A DNA stretch of 64,000 nucleotides from Deefgea tanakiae (GCF_019665765.1 NZ_CP081150.1:62001-126000); one strand, 5' to 3'. Shown: positions 54,118 to 63,318, numbered from the stretch's first letter. Numbers and translations are program-made. Notes: generated from the sequence alone by a model not told the origin.

Positions 54118-55206
54118 ATGGCGTTGTTGGAAATCCGTGACGTCGTAAAACGCTTTGGTGATTTTACGGCCGTCAATCATGTGAGTTTATCGGTTGAGGC
54201 CGGCGAATTTTTCACCTTATTAGGGCCTTCTGGCTGCGGTAAAACGACTTTGCTACGCATGTTGGCTGGCTTTGAACAACCCGACTCAGGTGAAATCGTC
54301 TTAGATGGCATTAATGTTGCTGCGGTTCCGCCTGAAAAACGCCCTGTACACACGGTGTTTCAAAACTATGCCTTATTTCCGCATATGACGGTCGCTCAAA
54401 ATATTGCCTTCCCTTTAAAAATGGCAAAAGTCGCACCGGATGAACTAAAACACCGCGTTGCAGAAGTGCTAGAGGATGTGCAGCTGACAGCATTTGCGCA
54501 GCGTTACCCTCACGAAATGTCGGGCGGGCAAAGGCAGCGTGTCGCGATTGCGCGGGCGTTGGTTAATCGTCCTAAGTTGTTATTGCTCGATGAGCCGCTT
54601 TCCGCTTTGGATGCCAAACTGCGTGAGGAAATGCAGATTGAGTTAATTCAACTGCAAAAAGAAGTGGGCATTACTTTTGTGTATGTGACGCATGATCAAG
54701 GTGAAGCGTTGGCTTTGTCGCATCGAATTGCGGTTATGAACAAAGGTGAAGTGTCACAACTGGATGTGCCAGAAGTGATCTACAGCCATCCGAAAAACCG
54801 CTTTGTAGCTGATTTTATTGGTCAATGTAATTTGTTGGATGCCACGATTGTTTCAATCGGCTCTGATCGTATGCAGTTGGAAATTCCTGGCGTTGGCATG
54901 GCTGAGACTTTACTGGTTGCAGGCGCGCAAGTCGGTCAAAAGGGCACGCTGACTTTACGCCCAGAAAAAATCAAACTCGCAGCGCAGTTGCCGCAAGATG
55001 CCGTCGATGAAGTGCACTTTAAAGGCAAGGTGCACGACTGCCTGTACTTGGGCGATGTCACCATATATGTGGTTGAGCTTGAAAATGGTATTTTGGTTGA
55101 GACGATGCTCCCGAACTCTGCTCCGGGTCGTGCGAAGTTTTTTGATGACAATGATTTAGTGGAATTGGCTTGGCGTTTTGACGCTGGCCACTTTATTTTG
55201 GGTTGA
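54118..55206 (+). CDS. potA: Polyamine ABC transporter ATPase (PotA/PotG-like)
   Basis: The 362-residue ATPase has RDVVKRFGDFTAVNHVSLSV, Walker A GPSGCGKTTLLR, Q-loop TVFQNYALFPHMTV, signature MSGGQRQRVAIARALV, Walker B LLLLDEPLSALD and a C-terminal TOBE-like domain (GTLTLRPEKIKL). It energises uptake of spermidine/putrescine. The permeases and binding protein follow in the same direction. PotA versus PotG cannot be decided from the sequence alone. Confidence 0.87.
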   Translation: MALLEIRDVVKRFGDFTAVNHVSLSVEAGEFFTLLGPSGCGKTTLLRMLAGFEQPDSGEIVLDGINVAAVPPEKRPVHTVFQNYALFPHMTVAQNIAFPLKMAKVAPDELKHRVAEVLEDVQLTAFAQRYPHEMSGGQRQRVAIARALVNRPKLLLLDEPLSALDAKLREEMQIELIQLQKEVGITFVYVTHDQGEALALSHRIAVMNKGEVSQLDVPEVIYSHPKNRFVADFIGQCNLLDATIVSIGSDRMQLEIPGVGMAETLLVAGAQVGQKGTLTLRPEKIKLAAQLPQDAVDEVHFKGKVHDCLYLGDVTIYVVELENGILVETMLPNSAPGRAKFFDDNDLVELAWRFDAGHFILG

Positions 55207-55209
55207 GTG

Positions 55210-56139
55210 ATGGCTAAAAATAAGTCCTTGGGTCGTTGGATATTGTCTGGGCCTCCTTTGTTGTATTTGCTGGTGTTTTTTGCTATTCCGACATTGATTA
55301 TGGCGGCTGCTGCATTTCGTTATCCAGGTGATTATGGCGGCTTGTTGCCGCTGATTGATATTAATCCTGAAACGGGTCGCAACGAATTGCTGCTCAATGC
55401 GCAAAACTGGCAGGATTTTCTGACGTTTGAGAACTTCTCTCGTTTCTTTGAAGACAGCATTTATCTTGAGCTGTTTATTAAGTCGTTTTGGTATGCGGGT
55501 ATTACGACCCTAGCTTGTTTGGTGATGGCTTATCCATTGGCTTGGCTAATTGCGCGAAGCCCCAAGAAATACCGTGATGTGATGATTTTGCTGGTTATCT
55601 TGCCGTTCTGGAGTAACTTTCTGATTCGTGTCTACGCATGGATGATTATTCTTGGGCCGCAAGGTTATTTTGTGATGACCATCAACCAAGCGCTCTCTTG
55701 GGTGGGGGTCGCGCCAATTCAATTGATGTACACGCATTTTGCGGTGATTGTGGTATTGGTATATGTACATCTACCATTTATGGTTTTGCCGCTCTATGCC
55801 AATTTAGAAAAGCACGACACCGCACTGCTTGATGCAGCACAAGACCTAGGGGCATCGGGTTGGCAGCGTTTCTGGAAGATAACTTGGCCGCTATCCCTCC
55901 CTGGGGTATGGGCTGGTGCTGCTTTGGTCTTTATTCCTGCTTTGGGTATGTTTGCAGTGCCGGATTTATTGGGCGGCACGGACGGTATGATGATTGGTAA
56001 TTTGATTAAACAACAATTTTTGGATAGCCGTGATTGGCCATTTGGTTCGGTGCTGTCGATTATGTTGACGCTGGCCGTTCTGCTGATGGCGGGTTTGGCG
56101 ATGCTGGTTGGCCGTGGAGGGAAACGAAATGCGCTCTAA
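55210..56139 (+). CDS. potB: Polyamine ABC transporter permease (PotB/PotH-like)
   Basis: The 309-residue permease has six hydrophobic segments and the EAA loop LLDAAQDLGASGWQRFWKIT that docks on the ATPase. FFAIPTLIMAAAAFRYPGDY and LLVILPFWSNFLIRVYAWMI are typical of the PotB/PotH type. ATG 55210 follows the ATPase TGA within three bases. It overlaps the next permease gene by 11 bases. Confidence 0.87.
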   Translation: MAKNKSLGRWILSGPPLLYLLVFFAIPTLIMAAAAFRYPGDYGGLLPLIDINPETGRNELLLNAQNWQDFLTFENFSRFFEDSIYLELFIKSFWYAGITTLACLVMAYPLAWLIARSPKKYRDVMILLVILPFWSNFLIRVYAWMIILGPQGYFVMTINQALSWVGVAPIQLMYTHFAVIVVLVYVHLPFMVLPLYANLEKHDTALLDAAQDLGASGWQRFWKITWPLSLPGVWAGAALVFIPALGMFAVPDLLGGTDGMMIGNLIKQQFLDSRDWPFGSVLSIMLTLAVLLMAGLAMLVGRGGKRNAL

Positions 56140-56905
56140 GCAATCCAAATGGCTATGGGCTGCTGCCATTTTTGTATATGGCTTTTTGTATGTTCCTTTA
56201 ATCATTGTGGTGGCGTATTCGTTTAACGATTCCAAACTCAATGCCGAATGGGTGGGTTTTACTTTTAAATGGTATTCCTTACTGATGCACAATGAGCAGC
56301 TCTTGGTCGCTGCGCGAAATTCATTGCTGATTGCGCTGGTGACTAGCTTTTTTGCCACGGTGCTGGGTACGCTCGCGGGTTTGGCAATGCATAAGTATAA
56401 ATTGCGCCTGCTGCCGATTTTGGTTTTAACTCCGATTGCCATTCCTGAAATCTTGATGGGCGTTGCTCTGCTGATCTTCTTTGTTATGCTGAACATGACA
56501 TTGGGACTGGTTTCGGTTGTGTTGTCACATATTGCATTTTGTATTGGTTTTGTGGCGATTGTAGTTCGTTCACGCTTGCAAGGGATGGATGATTCCTTGG
56601 TGGAAGCCGCTCGTGATTTGGGGGCTACGCCTGTGCAAGCTTTTCGCGCAATCACGATGCCATTGATTATGCCTGGCATTATTGCTGGCGCTTTGATGGC
56701 GTTTACTTTGTCGATTGATGACTTTGTGATTACCTTCTTCACCGCTGGGGCGGGCGCTTCTACACTGCCTTTGCAAATTTACTCAATGATTCGAATTGCT
56801 GTGACGCCAGAAGTCAATGCGATTTCAACGCTACTGATGTTGCTGACGTTGGGCTTGATTTTGTTGGCCAGTAAAGTGGCGCCTAGTGCGATCCGCGCGA
56901 GCTAA
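56129..56905 (+). CDS. potC: Polyamine ABC transporter permease (PotC/PotI-like)
   Basis: The 258-residue permease has six hydrophobic segments; FLYVPLIIVVAYSFNDSKLN, then LVEAARDLGATPVQAFRAIT (EAA loop) and SIDDFVITFFTAGAGASTLP are characteristic of PotC/PotI. The ATG at 56129 (MRSKQSKWLWAAAIFVYGFL) lies inside the end of potB. A hairpin separates it from the binding-protein gene. Confidence 0.88.
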   Translation: MRSKQSKWLWAAAIFVYGFLYVPLIIVVAYSFNDSKLNAEWVGFTFKWYSLLMHNEQLLVAARNSLLIALVTSFFATVLGTLAGLAMHKYKLRLLPILVLTPIAIPEILMGVALLIFFVMLNMTLGLVSVVLSHIAFCIGFVAIVVRSRLQGMDDSLVEAARDLGATPVQAFRAITMPLIMPGIIAGALMAFTLSIDDFVITFFTAGAGASTLPLQIYSMIRIAVTPEVNAISTLLMLLTLGLILLASKVAPSAIRAS

Positions 56906-56951
56906 GTCGGGCTTCATGTTGAAACGCCGAGAGCGTAAGTTGAGCCCGACT
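56905..56951 (+). terminator. Intercistronic hairpin between potC and the binding-protein gene
   Basis: AGTCGGGCT and AGCCCGACT pair around a long loop, followed by ATTTTGT. The weak T-run suggests partial termination or mRNA stabilisation, which would let binding protein and transporter be made in different amounts. Confidence 0.5.
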
Positions 56952-57025
56952 ATTTTGTGCAATAATTTAGCCAATCAACTAATCTACTCAGTACGATTTA
57001 TTTTCTCGATTTGGAGTTATTTACG

Positions 57026-58084
57026 ATGAAAAAACTTTTGCTTGCTTTGATGATGACGGCGGGTTTCGCTCAAGCTGAAGATGTATTGCATGTCTATAAC
57101 TGGAACAACTATATTGCGCCAGAAACCGTGAAGCGTTTCGAGCAAAGCTGCAAGTGCCGCGTGGTACAAGATTACTACGGTGCAATGGAAGAAATGCTCG
57201 CTAAATTATCTGCAGGCGCGAAAGGCTATGACGTGGTCGTGCCAACAGGTTTTGCGATTCCACCCTTGATTAAGCAAAATTTAGTACAGCCTTTAGACAT
57301 GGCTAAATTGCCGAATGCAAAAAATATTAATCCTGCATTTATGAATAGCGTGTTTGATCCAGGTAATAAACATTCATTGCCTTACTCATTTACCACAACG
57401 TTGCTGGGTTACAACGAAACCAAGCTTAAAGAGCTTGGCGTTAATTCTGACTCATGGGCAGTGATTTTTGATCCAGTGATTTTGGCTAAAATGAAGGGCA
57501 AAGTGACAGTCCTTGACGATAGTCGCGAAGTATTTGCCGCCGCCTTGATGTACAACGGTTTTTCTGCGAACTCAACGAATCCTGCCGAATTACAAAAAGC
57601 GCAAGAGACTATTCTAAAGGCTAAACCATTCTGGGCGGCTTTTAACAGCCAAAGTTATATCAAAGAATTAACCGTGGGTAATATCTGGGTTGCGCATGGT
57701 TATTCGAGCGATATGTTTCAAGCCGTCGCGGATGCAAAAGCAGCCAAACGTAAGTTCGCTGTGAATTTTGGTCTGCAAAAAGAAGGCAATACGCTGTCTG
57801 TCGACAATATGATGATTCTGAAAAACGCGCCACGTCCTGACTTGGCCTATAAATTTATGAATTTTATGTTGGAAGGCAAAAATGCTGCTGACTTGACCAA
57901 TATGATTGGTGCGGGCAACCCAAATCTAGCTGCCGTTGCTTTTGTGAAGCCAGAAATCAAAGCTTTGCAATCGGTGTTCCCTGATGCCGCTACAATGAAA
58001 CGACTGCAACAATTGAATGCTTTGGAAGGCAAGCAATTGCGCGAGTTAAATAAATTGTGGACCAAAGTGAAAACCTCAAAATAA
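57026..58084 (+). CDS. potD: Polyamine ABC transporter periplasmic binding protein (PotD/PotF-like)
   Basis: The 352-residue protein has a signal peptide (MKKLLLALMMTAGFAQA) and the PotD/PotF layout: VLHVYNWNNYIAPETVKRFE, AKGYDVVVPTGFAIPPLIKQ, SLPYSFTTTLLGYNETKLKE and IWVAHGYSSDMFQAVA. It delivers putrescine or spermidine to the transporter encoded upstream. GGAG precedes the ATG at 57026. A hairpin at 58097-58123 follows. A second related binding protein is encoded at 61461-62504. Confidence 0.88.
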   Translation: MKKLLLALMMTAGFAQAEDVLHVYNWNNYIAPETVKRFEQSCKCRVVQDYYGAMEEMLAKLSAGAKGYDVVVPTGFAIPPLIKQNLVQPLDMAKLPNAKNINPAFMNSVFDPGNKHSLPYSFTTTLLGYNETKLKELGVNSDSWAVIFDPVILAKMKGKVTVLDDSREVFAAALMYNGFSANSTNPAELQKAQETILKAKPFWAAFNSQSYIKELTVGNIWVAHGYSSDMFQAVADAKAAKRKFAVNFGLQKEGNTLSVDNMMILKNAPRPDLAYKFMNFMLEGKNAADLTNMIGAGNPNLAAVAFVKPEIKALQSVFPDAATMKRLQQLNALEGKQLRELNKLWTKVKTSK

Positions 58085-58096
58085 GGCTTAATTTGA

Positions 58097-58131
58097 CCTC
58101 TAGGCGGGCAAGCCGCTTAGAGGCTTAACTT
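58097..58131 (+). terminator. Terminator after the polyamine binding-protein gene
   Basis: CCTCTAGGCGG and CCGCTTAGAGG form an 11-bp stem (one mismatch) around GCAAG, followed by CTTAACTTTT. The next ATG is only five bases on. Confidence 0.6.
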
Positions 58132-58135
58132 TTCA

Positions 58136-59239
58136 ATGAAGTCTTCTTCGATCAGCTTTCTCGCCCGAAAAGCGAAACCCACTGTGGTTTCGCCTTTTTT
58201 CTTTGCCGTTTCTTTGTTGGTCATTTTAATTTTAAGCTGGTACCCGTTCTCTGGTTGGCGATTTACCGGCGAGCCGATATTGGCGTTCTTTAGCTACCCT
58301 CTGCCCTATTACTTCACGCTGTTTGATAATGCGATCAATATTTTGGCTTATATTCCGCTGGGTTTAAGTGCGGCCATAATCTTCAGGCATTCTCGTTTGG
58401 CGCTTATCTACGCGACACTGATCGGGTTTTTTATCTCTATGGGGGTCGAGTTTGTGCAGCAGTTTTTACCAAGCCGAATTGCTTCGAATATGGATATATT
58501 AAGTAATGGATTTGGCGCATTTTTGGGCGCAGTCATCGGCGTTTTATTTAGTCATCGATCGGTATTGAGACGTTGGCAATTGTTTCGGCATGATTATTTG
58601 GCCCCAGGTGCAGTGGTGGAGTGGGGGGCAATCTGGTTATTACTCTGGTTCACCACGCAATTTGATCCTAGCCTGCCTTTTTTGGGGGTCGTGGTGCTGC
58701 CACAAGGTTTGCCGCAACCCTTTGTTTCGCCGTTGAATGATCCTGCTCTGTTTTTAAGGCTGTTAGAAGGGGGAGGAATGATGTTGCATTTGTTGGGCGT
58801 CGGGCTCTTTGTTTCAGTTTTGGTGCGGGAAAGTCGACAAATACCGCGAGCGATGTTCGGGGTTTTATTTTGTGCTTTGCTGATGAAAATGGGTTTTGCT
58901 GGGATGCTATTGCAGCCAGAGCAATTTTTTGCATGGCTGAATTTGAATATTGTGTTGGGCGGACTGGTCGGTGGCCTTGTTTTGTGGATTTTGTGGCAGC
59001 TCAACCGACGTTTGCGCTCTTTCGCTGGATTTTCTTCGCTTTTTGCCGCGACTTGGGTTAGCTACTTATGGCCTTTGTCACCCACAGAAAGTCCGCAGCT
59101 AATGATTTTCAAATGGAATTATGGTCATTTGCAGCATTTTAATGGCATGTCGCATGCGATTGGTGATGTTTGGCCCTTGGGGGCCATGTTGTTTTTTCTG
59201 TATTTCATGGCGGCGCCAGCGCAAGAGCAAAATTGGTAG
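58136..59239 (+). CDS. VanZ-like membrane protein
   Basis: The 367-residue polytopic protein starts with a TM (FFFAVSLLVILILSWYPFSG) and has the VanZ-family core: FDNAINILAYIPLGLSAAII, GFFISMGVEFVQQFLPSRIA and SNMDILSNGFGAFLGAVIGV. About ten hydrophobic segments are present in all, more than the classic four to five of VanZ. Function is not known; VanZ gives low-level teicoplanin resistance in enterococci, which should not be assumed here. It starts 51 bases after the binding-protein gene. Confidence 0.8.
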   Translation: MKSSSISFLARKAKPTVVSPFFFAVSLLVILILSWYPFSGWRFTGEPILAFFSYPLPYYFTLFDNAINILAYIPLGLSAAIIFRHSRLALIYATLIGFFISMGVEFVQQFLPSRIASNMDILSNGFGAFLGAVIGVLFSHRSVLRRWQLFRHDYLAPGAVVEWGAIWLLLWFTTQFDPSLPFLGVVVLPQGLPQPFVSPLNDPALFLRLLEGGGMMLHLLGVGLFVSVLVRESRQIPRAMFGVLFCALLMKMGFAGMLLQPEQFFAWLNLNIVLGGLVGGLVLWILWQLNRRLRSFAGFSSLFAATWVSYLWPLSPTESPQLMIFKWNYGHLQHFNGMSHAIGDVWPLGAMLFFLYFMAAPAQEQNW

Positions 59240-59299
59240 CATCTGTCTGAGTGAATCGACTCAGTTTATTAGTTATTTTTTATTTAAGGAAGATCGTTA

Positions 59300-59788
59300 A
59301 TGGCATTGCCGTTTCGCGTAGGTCAAGGATGGGATGTGCACCGTATGGTTTTAGAGCGTTCATTAATCCTTGGTGGTGTTCATATACCCTATGAAAAAGG
59401 CTTGCTTGGCCATTCGGATGCCGATGCTTTATTGCATGCGATTACTGATGCCGTCTTGGGTGGGGCTGGCTTGGGCGATATTGGTCGACACTTCCCTGAT
59501 ACAGCGCCTGAGTTTAAAGGCGCAGATAGTCGTGTTCTTTTGCGTGAGGCGGTTCGTCGGGCTGCAGAGGCGGGTTGGCTGGTTGGTAATTTGGATGCAA
59601 CTGTCCTCATTCAGCAACCCAAAATGGCACCGCACATTCCTGAGATGGTCAAAAATATTGCCGAAGATCTTTGTGTCGATGTGGCGTGCGTCAATGTGAA
59701 AGCTAAGACCTATGAAAAACTTGGTCCTGTTGGTCATGGTGAGTCCGTTGAGGCGCAAGCTATTGTGTTGTTATTGCCCAGAATGTAG
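59300..59788 (+). CDS. ispF: 2-C-methyl-D-erythritol 2,4-cyclodiphosphate synthase IspF
   Basis: IspF cyclises CDP-ME-2-phosphate in the MEP isoprenoid pathway. The 162-residue product begins [12 protein letters not shown] (zinc Asp/His), with [20 protein letters not shown] (zinc His), [10 protein letters not shown] and [20 protein letters not shown]. All catalytic elements are present and the length is standard. IspD, often adjacent in other bacteria, is not next to it. Confidence 0.95.
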   Translation: MALPFRVGQGWDVHRMVLERSLILGGVHIPYEKGLLGHSDADALLHAITDAVLGGAGLGDIGRHFPDTAPEFKGADSRVLLREAVRRAAEAGWLVGNLDATVLIQQPKMAPHIPEMVKNIAEDLCVDVACVNVKAKTYEKLGPVGHGESVEAQAIVLLLPRM

Positions 59789-59930
59789 CTGACAAAAAGT
59801 GTGGGGTTTTTTTGTACTAAAATTGATGTGAATTGTTTGAATCTGGATTACGCTGACACCCTGTGTTAGCATTTAATCACGAGCGATTGCATTGAGCAAT
59901 AGTCGTTTTCAATACAACGGGAGATGAGCA

Positions 59931-60485
59931 ATGCGTAAAAACTTATTGGGTTCAATGTGTTTGGTAGCCGGTTTATTGTTGGGGCAAGTCGCACACGCAG
60001 AGCAAGCCGCTGCTAATGAAGTGATTATGAGCGCTGCTGAGTTTGAAAAAGAGCAGGCTGTCGTTGTCTCTGTGGATATGGCCACCCGCAGCGTGGTTTT
60101 GGCAATGCAAAATGGCCGGGCGCTGGCATTTGATAATGTCGATGCAAAAGTCGCACTTGATCAAGTTAAACCGGGCGACATTGTCAACGTAGCTGGTTCG
60201 CAAGCTATCGTTTTGGTGTTGCATAAGGGTGGTGCTGGTGTGCGCAGTATTGTGGAAACATCGGGTCGTGATGTGACTGCCAATGGTGTTGGTACAGTGA
60301 TCACGCGTACGGTTCGTAATGATATTGTTAGTATCAATATGGCGAAAAGTGAGGCTGTGGTTCGTAATGTTCCTGGCGAATTTATTACAATTTCTGTACC
60401 AAATAAAGAATTGCTGGCTAAAGCTTCTGCCGGCGATCAATTGTTGATTGTGACTCGTATCAAGGCTGTTGTTTGGGGGCAGTAA
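59931..60485 (+). CDS. Secreted protein with an internal duplication, unknown function
   Basis: The 184-residue protein has a signal peptide (MRKNLLGSMCLVAGLLLGQV then AHA). The mature part is two similar beta-rich halves: VVSVDMATRSVVLAMQNGRA then VKPGDIVNVAGSQAIVLVLH, and IVSINMAKSEAVVRNVPGEF then ASAGDQLLIVTRIKAVVW. Each looks like a small OB/CusF-like barrel; no metal site is evident. It is followed by a strong terminator at 60513. I do not recognise the family. Confidence 0.65.
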   Translation: MRKNLLGSMCLVAGLLLGQVAHAEQAAANEVIMSAAEFEKEQAVVVSVDMATRSVVLAMQNGRALAFDNVDAKVALDQVKPGDIVNVAGSQAIVLVLHKGGAGVRSIVETSGRDVTANGVGTVITRTVRNDIVSINMAKSEAVVRNVPGEFITISVPNKELLAKASAGDQLLIVTRIKAVVWGQ

Positions 60486-60512
60486 TATTTGAGAGACGCA
60501 ACGATTGAATAG

Positions 60513-60547
60513 AAAGCCTGTGCGAAAGAGCGCAGGCTTTTTTTTTC
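60513..60547 (+). terminator. Terminator after the duplicated secreted protein
   Basis: AAAGCCTGTGC and GCGCAGGCTTT (one wobble) pair around GAAAGA, followed by nine T. Confidence 0.88.
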
Positions 60548-60634
60548 CTAGAATCGCGCAGAAAATAAGTAATCCTTGCGCTATAACTCAATGATAATTT
60601 TGGTACTGAACTTGGATTTAGTTGGGGTATTCGC

Positions 60635-61441
60635 TTGAAAACAATTTTAAATATGGTTTCCATAGTAATACTGCTGCTATTTTTTTCGGTGGCGTCTCGT
60701 GCTGAGGTGCTTGAAACGATCACTTTGCGCTATCGCTTGGCTGAGCAGGTATTACCTATACTGCAAGCGACTTTTCCACAAGCGAGAATTCAAGCATTTA
60801 ATGGGGTTTTGATTGTTGCCGCGCCAGACGCGCAGAGTTTGGCGCAGATCAGTAATTTACTGCAGCAGCTTGATACGCCCCTACAAAATTTAATCGTCAC
60901 CGTCGAGCAGCGAAGTACGAGTCGTGAAGGGCAATCGGGCCTCTCGACGCAAGGTGGGGTGGTGATCAAAAATGGCGATGTGGATTTGACAGGCCGTGTG
61001 ACGGTACAGAATCAGCAATTACAATCCCAGAGATCAAGTATGCAAACCCTGCGTATTTTAGATGGCGCAGAAGGCTTTATTCAACTGGGGCAGCAGCGCT
61101 TTATTCCTCAGTTAAGTTTTGTTTATCGACCCAATTATTCAATTGCTCACTTTGGTGGGCAGTGGCAAAGTGCAGGGACTGGATTTTACGTCGCACCACG
61201 GCGTATTGGGGCGACAGCGGTGACTTTGCAACTAATGCCAAATCAACGACGGTTTACTGGAAAAAGTAGCACTGAAGGTCACGCCGTGTTCAGTGAGGTA
61301 CAAGGCCAGCTTGGTGAGTGGTTGCCAGTCGGTGAGACTAGGCTGCAACAGGCATCGAATGAACAGGGCTTGTTATCAACGCAAAGTGTTTCTCGCGAAC
61401 AAAGCTATACGGTATGGGTAAAGGTTGAGTTACCCAAGTGA
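60635..61441 (+). CDS. Secretin-N-domain-like secreted protein lacking a pore domain
   Basis: The 268-residue protein starts at TTG 60635 and has a signal-like segment (LNMVSIVILLLFFSVASRA). The next part (TLRYRLAEQVLPILQATFPQ, then FNGVLIVAAPDAQSLAQISN, LLQQLDTPLQNLIVTVEQRS) is the repeat form found in secretin N1/NolW domains of type II/IV machinery. No secretin barrel follows; the remainder is beta-rich (FIQLGQQRFIPQLSFVYRPN). It may be a truncated secretin relative or a periplasmic accessory. It converges with the orphan binding protein gene, 19 bases apart. Confidence 0.65.
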   Translation: MKTILNMVSIVILLLFFSVASRAEVLETITLRYRLAEQVLPILQATFPQARIQAFNGVLIVAAPDAQSLAQISNLLQQLDTPLQNLIVTVEQRSTSREGQSGLSTQGGVVIKNGDVDLTGRVTVQNQQLQSQRSSMQTLRILDGAEGFIQLGQQRFIPQLSFVYRPNYSIAHFGGQWQSAGTGFYVAPRRIGATAVTLQLMPNQRRFTGKSSTEGHAVFSEVQGQLGEWLPVGETRLQQASNEQGLLSTQSVSREQSYTVWVKVELPK

Positions 61442-61460
61442 GTTGTTCGCTGATTGGGGC

Positions 61461-62504
61461 TTATTGGGTTTTTTTCGGCGCTTTTCTAGCGTTCCCAGCG
61501 CGAATCCGTTCCCAGTACTGGCTGCGTAGCTCAAAGTTTTCTGATGGTTCAAGCCAAATGATTTTGTCATCTTCGTTTAAATTATTGGCTACCAAAGTAT
61601 TGGACAGTCCTTGCCGTCGAGTAAGGGCTGTGCTGATATTTTTTTCTAAAGTGAAATTAATCCACTGCCCTGCTAAAGGTTTATTTTTTGCACTGACCGT
61701 GATGGCCCAACAATCTAGCCAAGCGAGTGCGCCTTCTTTGGGGATGATATAGCCGATCTCTGGATTGGCCTGTTGCAATTGTTTGACTTGTTGTTTGCCA
61801 TAGTTGGCAAACATGAGGGCTGCATTATTTTTCAGAAAGAGTCGAACACTTTCTTCAGGCCCTGTGTAGAAAATGGGATTTTGTGCTCGGAGTTCAAGCA
61901 ACTTTTTGACCGTATTATTCATTTCAATAGGGGATAGCTGAAATGGGTTTTTTGCGTCAAGCAGTAGCGCGGTGAGGCTGAAATTATGATTGCTGCCGTC
62001 ATAAAGGATGATTTTGCCTTGATATTGCGGTAGCCAAAGTGCGCTCATTGAGGTGGGGGCAGATTTGAATTGTTTCTTATCGTAAATTAAGCCCATTTCA
62101 GAATATGTAAACGGAACTGCGTACAGATTGCCATTGTGATTGAGGCCGGTGATCTTTTCTGTGTTCCGAAATCGAAGCGCTTGATTTTTGCTATTGGGAA
62201 TATTTTTTATCTGGATTGGCGTGGCGATGTTATTGGCGATGTAGCGTTGTAATTCGGCGGTATTTGCGGCAAAGACATCGAAATCTTCGCCATGATTTTT
62301 GCTCAGTTTTTCCCATAGTTCATCGTCGCTTTCGACAAATGTAACATCGACGCGCACATCATGGTCTCGCTCAAATTCAGCAATCCAATCGGCATCCGCA
62401 TAGCCATGCCAAGTTAAAATTCTGAGTACATCACTTGCCCAAGTGATTTGGGTGAGCATAGCGATGATCAAGAGGAGGGCGCTGGCTCGAGTCAATACTT
62501 TCAT
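61461..62504 (-). CDS. Orphan polyamine-type periplasmic binding protein
   Basis: The 347-residue protein has a signal peptide (ASALLLIIAMLTQITWA) and a PotD/PotF-like fold: VLRILTWHGYADADWIAEFE, GEDFDVFAANTAELQRYIAN, AVPFTYSEMGLIYDKKQF and ALAWLDCWAITVSAKNKPLA. The segment ITWASDVLRILTWHGYAD mirrors potD's start. No ATPase or permease is adjacent, so it could feed the transporter at 54.1 kb or act as a periplasmic sensor. Ligand-site residues were not checked. Confidence 0.8.
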   Translation of the reverse strand: MKVLTRASALLLIIAMLTQITWASDVLRILTWHGYADADWIAEFERDHDVRVDVTFVESDDELWEKLSKNHGEDFDVFAANTAELQRYIANNIATPIQIKNIPNSKNQALRFRNTEKITGLNHNGNLYAVPFTYSEMGLIYDKKQFKSAPTSMSALWLPQYQGKIILYDGSNHNFSLTALLLDAKNPFQLSPIEMNNTVKKLLELRAQNPIFYTGPEESVRLFLKNNAALMFANYGKQQVKQLQQANPEIGYIIPKEGALAWLDCWAITVSAKNKPLAGQWINFTLEKNISTALTRRQGLSNTLVANNLNEDDKIIWLEPSENFELRSQYWERIRAGNARKAPKKTQ

Positions 62505-62598
62505 ACGCTATCTTTTCATTGGGGGTATTGAAAAGGTATAGCTGGAAATGCAATAAAATCAACTGCTTGCTGTTATTGTTTCATTAATATTACAAAAA

Positions 62599-63318
62599 TC
62601 AAATCAATTTATGTAGTTTAAGCTGCCCACCGATGCAGCTGAGGTAGCCACCGCGCCCATCTTGCCAGTCTGGGAGTACCCAGCGTATGCCATTTTCGTG
62701 TTGATGTTGCGCTGGGCGATGAGTATGGCCGTGAATGAGTATTTTGGCCGTGCTTTGCTTGAGCGCCTTTTCAATCGCTTGCGCGTTGACATCCATAATC
62801 ATTTGGTCTTTATTTTGATTGGCTTTTTTGGATTTATTTCTTAAATTGTTGATTTGTTGATCACGCACTTTTTTGGGCAAATTGAGCCAAATAAATTGCA
62901 CAATTCGATTGTGCGCGAGTCGGCGATAACGTTGATAGGCCACATCATCAGTGCAATATAAATCACCGTGTGCCAAGATGATGCTTTGACCTTGTAGCTC
63001 AATGAGCGTGGGGTCAGGCAAGAGCGTGAGCTGCGCCGCACGGGCAAAGCGTTTGCTGATCAGTAAGTCACGATTGCCGCCCATAAAGTAGATGTCGACG
63101 CCACTTTTTGCTACCGCTGCAATATGCGCTACTTGCTCGGCATAAAACGCGTCTTCCAGTTGGTCGTCGCCAAACCAGTACTCGAATAAATCACCCAAGA
63201 TGTAAAGACGCTCCGCATCACGTGCGGTCGTGCTCATAAACTGCTGAAAGGTGTGGACCGTTGCGCTATCGTTCGGCGAAAGATGTAAGTCGGAAATAAA
63301 GTAGCTGGGTTGCGTCAT
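62599..63318 (-). CDS. lpxH: UDP-2,3-diacylglucosamine diphosphatase LpxH
   Basis: LpxH cleaves UDP-diacylglucosamine to lipid X in lipid A synthesis. The 239-residue metallophosphoesterase has YFISDLHLSPNDS (DxH), ILGDLFEYWFGDDQ (GDxxE variant), FMGGNRDLLISKRFA (GNRD), ILAHGDLYCTDDVAYQRYRR (GD, YxxxR) and LIHGHTHRPAQH (GHTH). It has the expected length. It lies 68 bases after ppiB in the same direction, with a terminator between. Confidence 0.95.
   Translation of the reverse strand: MTQPSYFISDLHLSPNDSATVHTFQQFMSTTARDAERLYILGDLFEYWFGDDQLEDAFYAEQVAHIAAVAKSGVDIYFMGGNRDLLISKRFARAAQLTLLPDPTLIELQGQSIILAHGDLYCTDDVAYQRYRRLAHNRIVQFIWLNLPKKVRDQQINNLRNKSKKANQNKDQMIMDVNAQAIEKALKQSTAKILIHGHTHRPAQHQHENGIRWVLPDWQDGRGGYLSCIGGQLKLHKLI

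Noticed and set aside
55966-56742. Minus-strand frame of 258 codons
   Set aside because: It is antisense to the pot permease genes; Lys/Ser/Thr-rich with no motif, a usual shadow of membrane-protein codons.
62521-62545. GGGTATTG...GGTATAGCTGG upstream of the orphan binding protein, resembling half of the GGTAT hairpin
   Set aside because: No matching right arm is present and it is not next to a stop codon; too weak to count as a copy.
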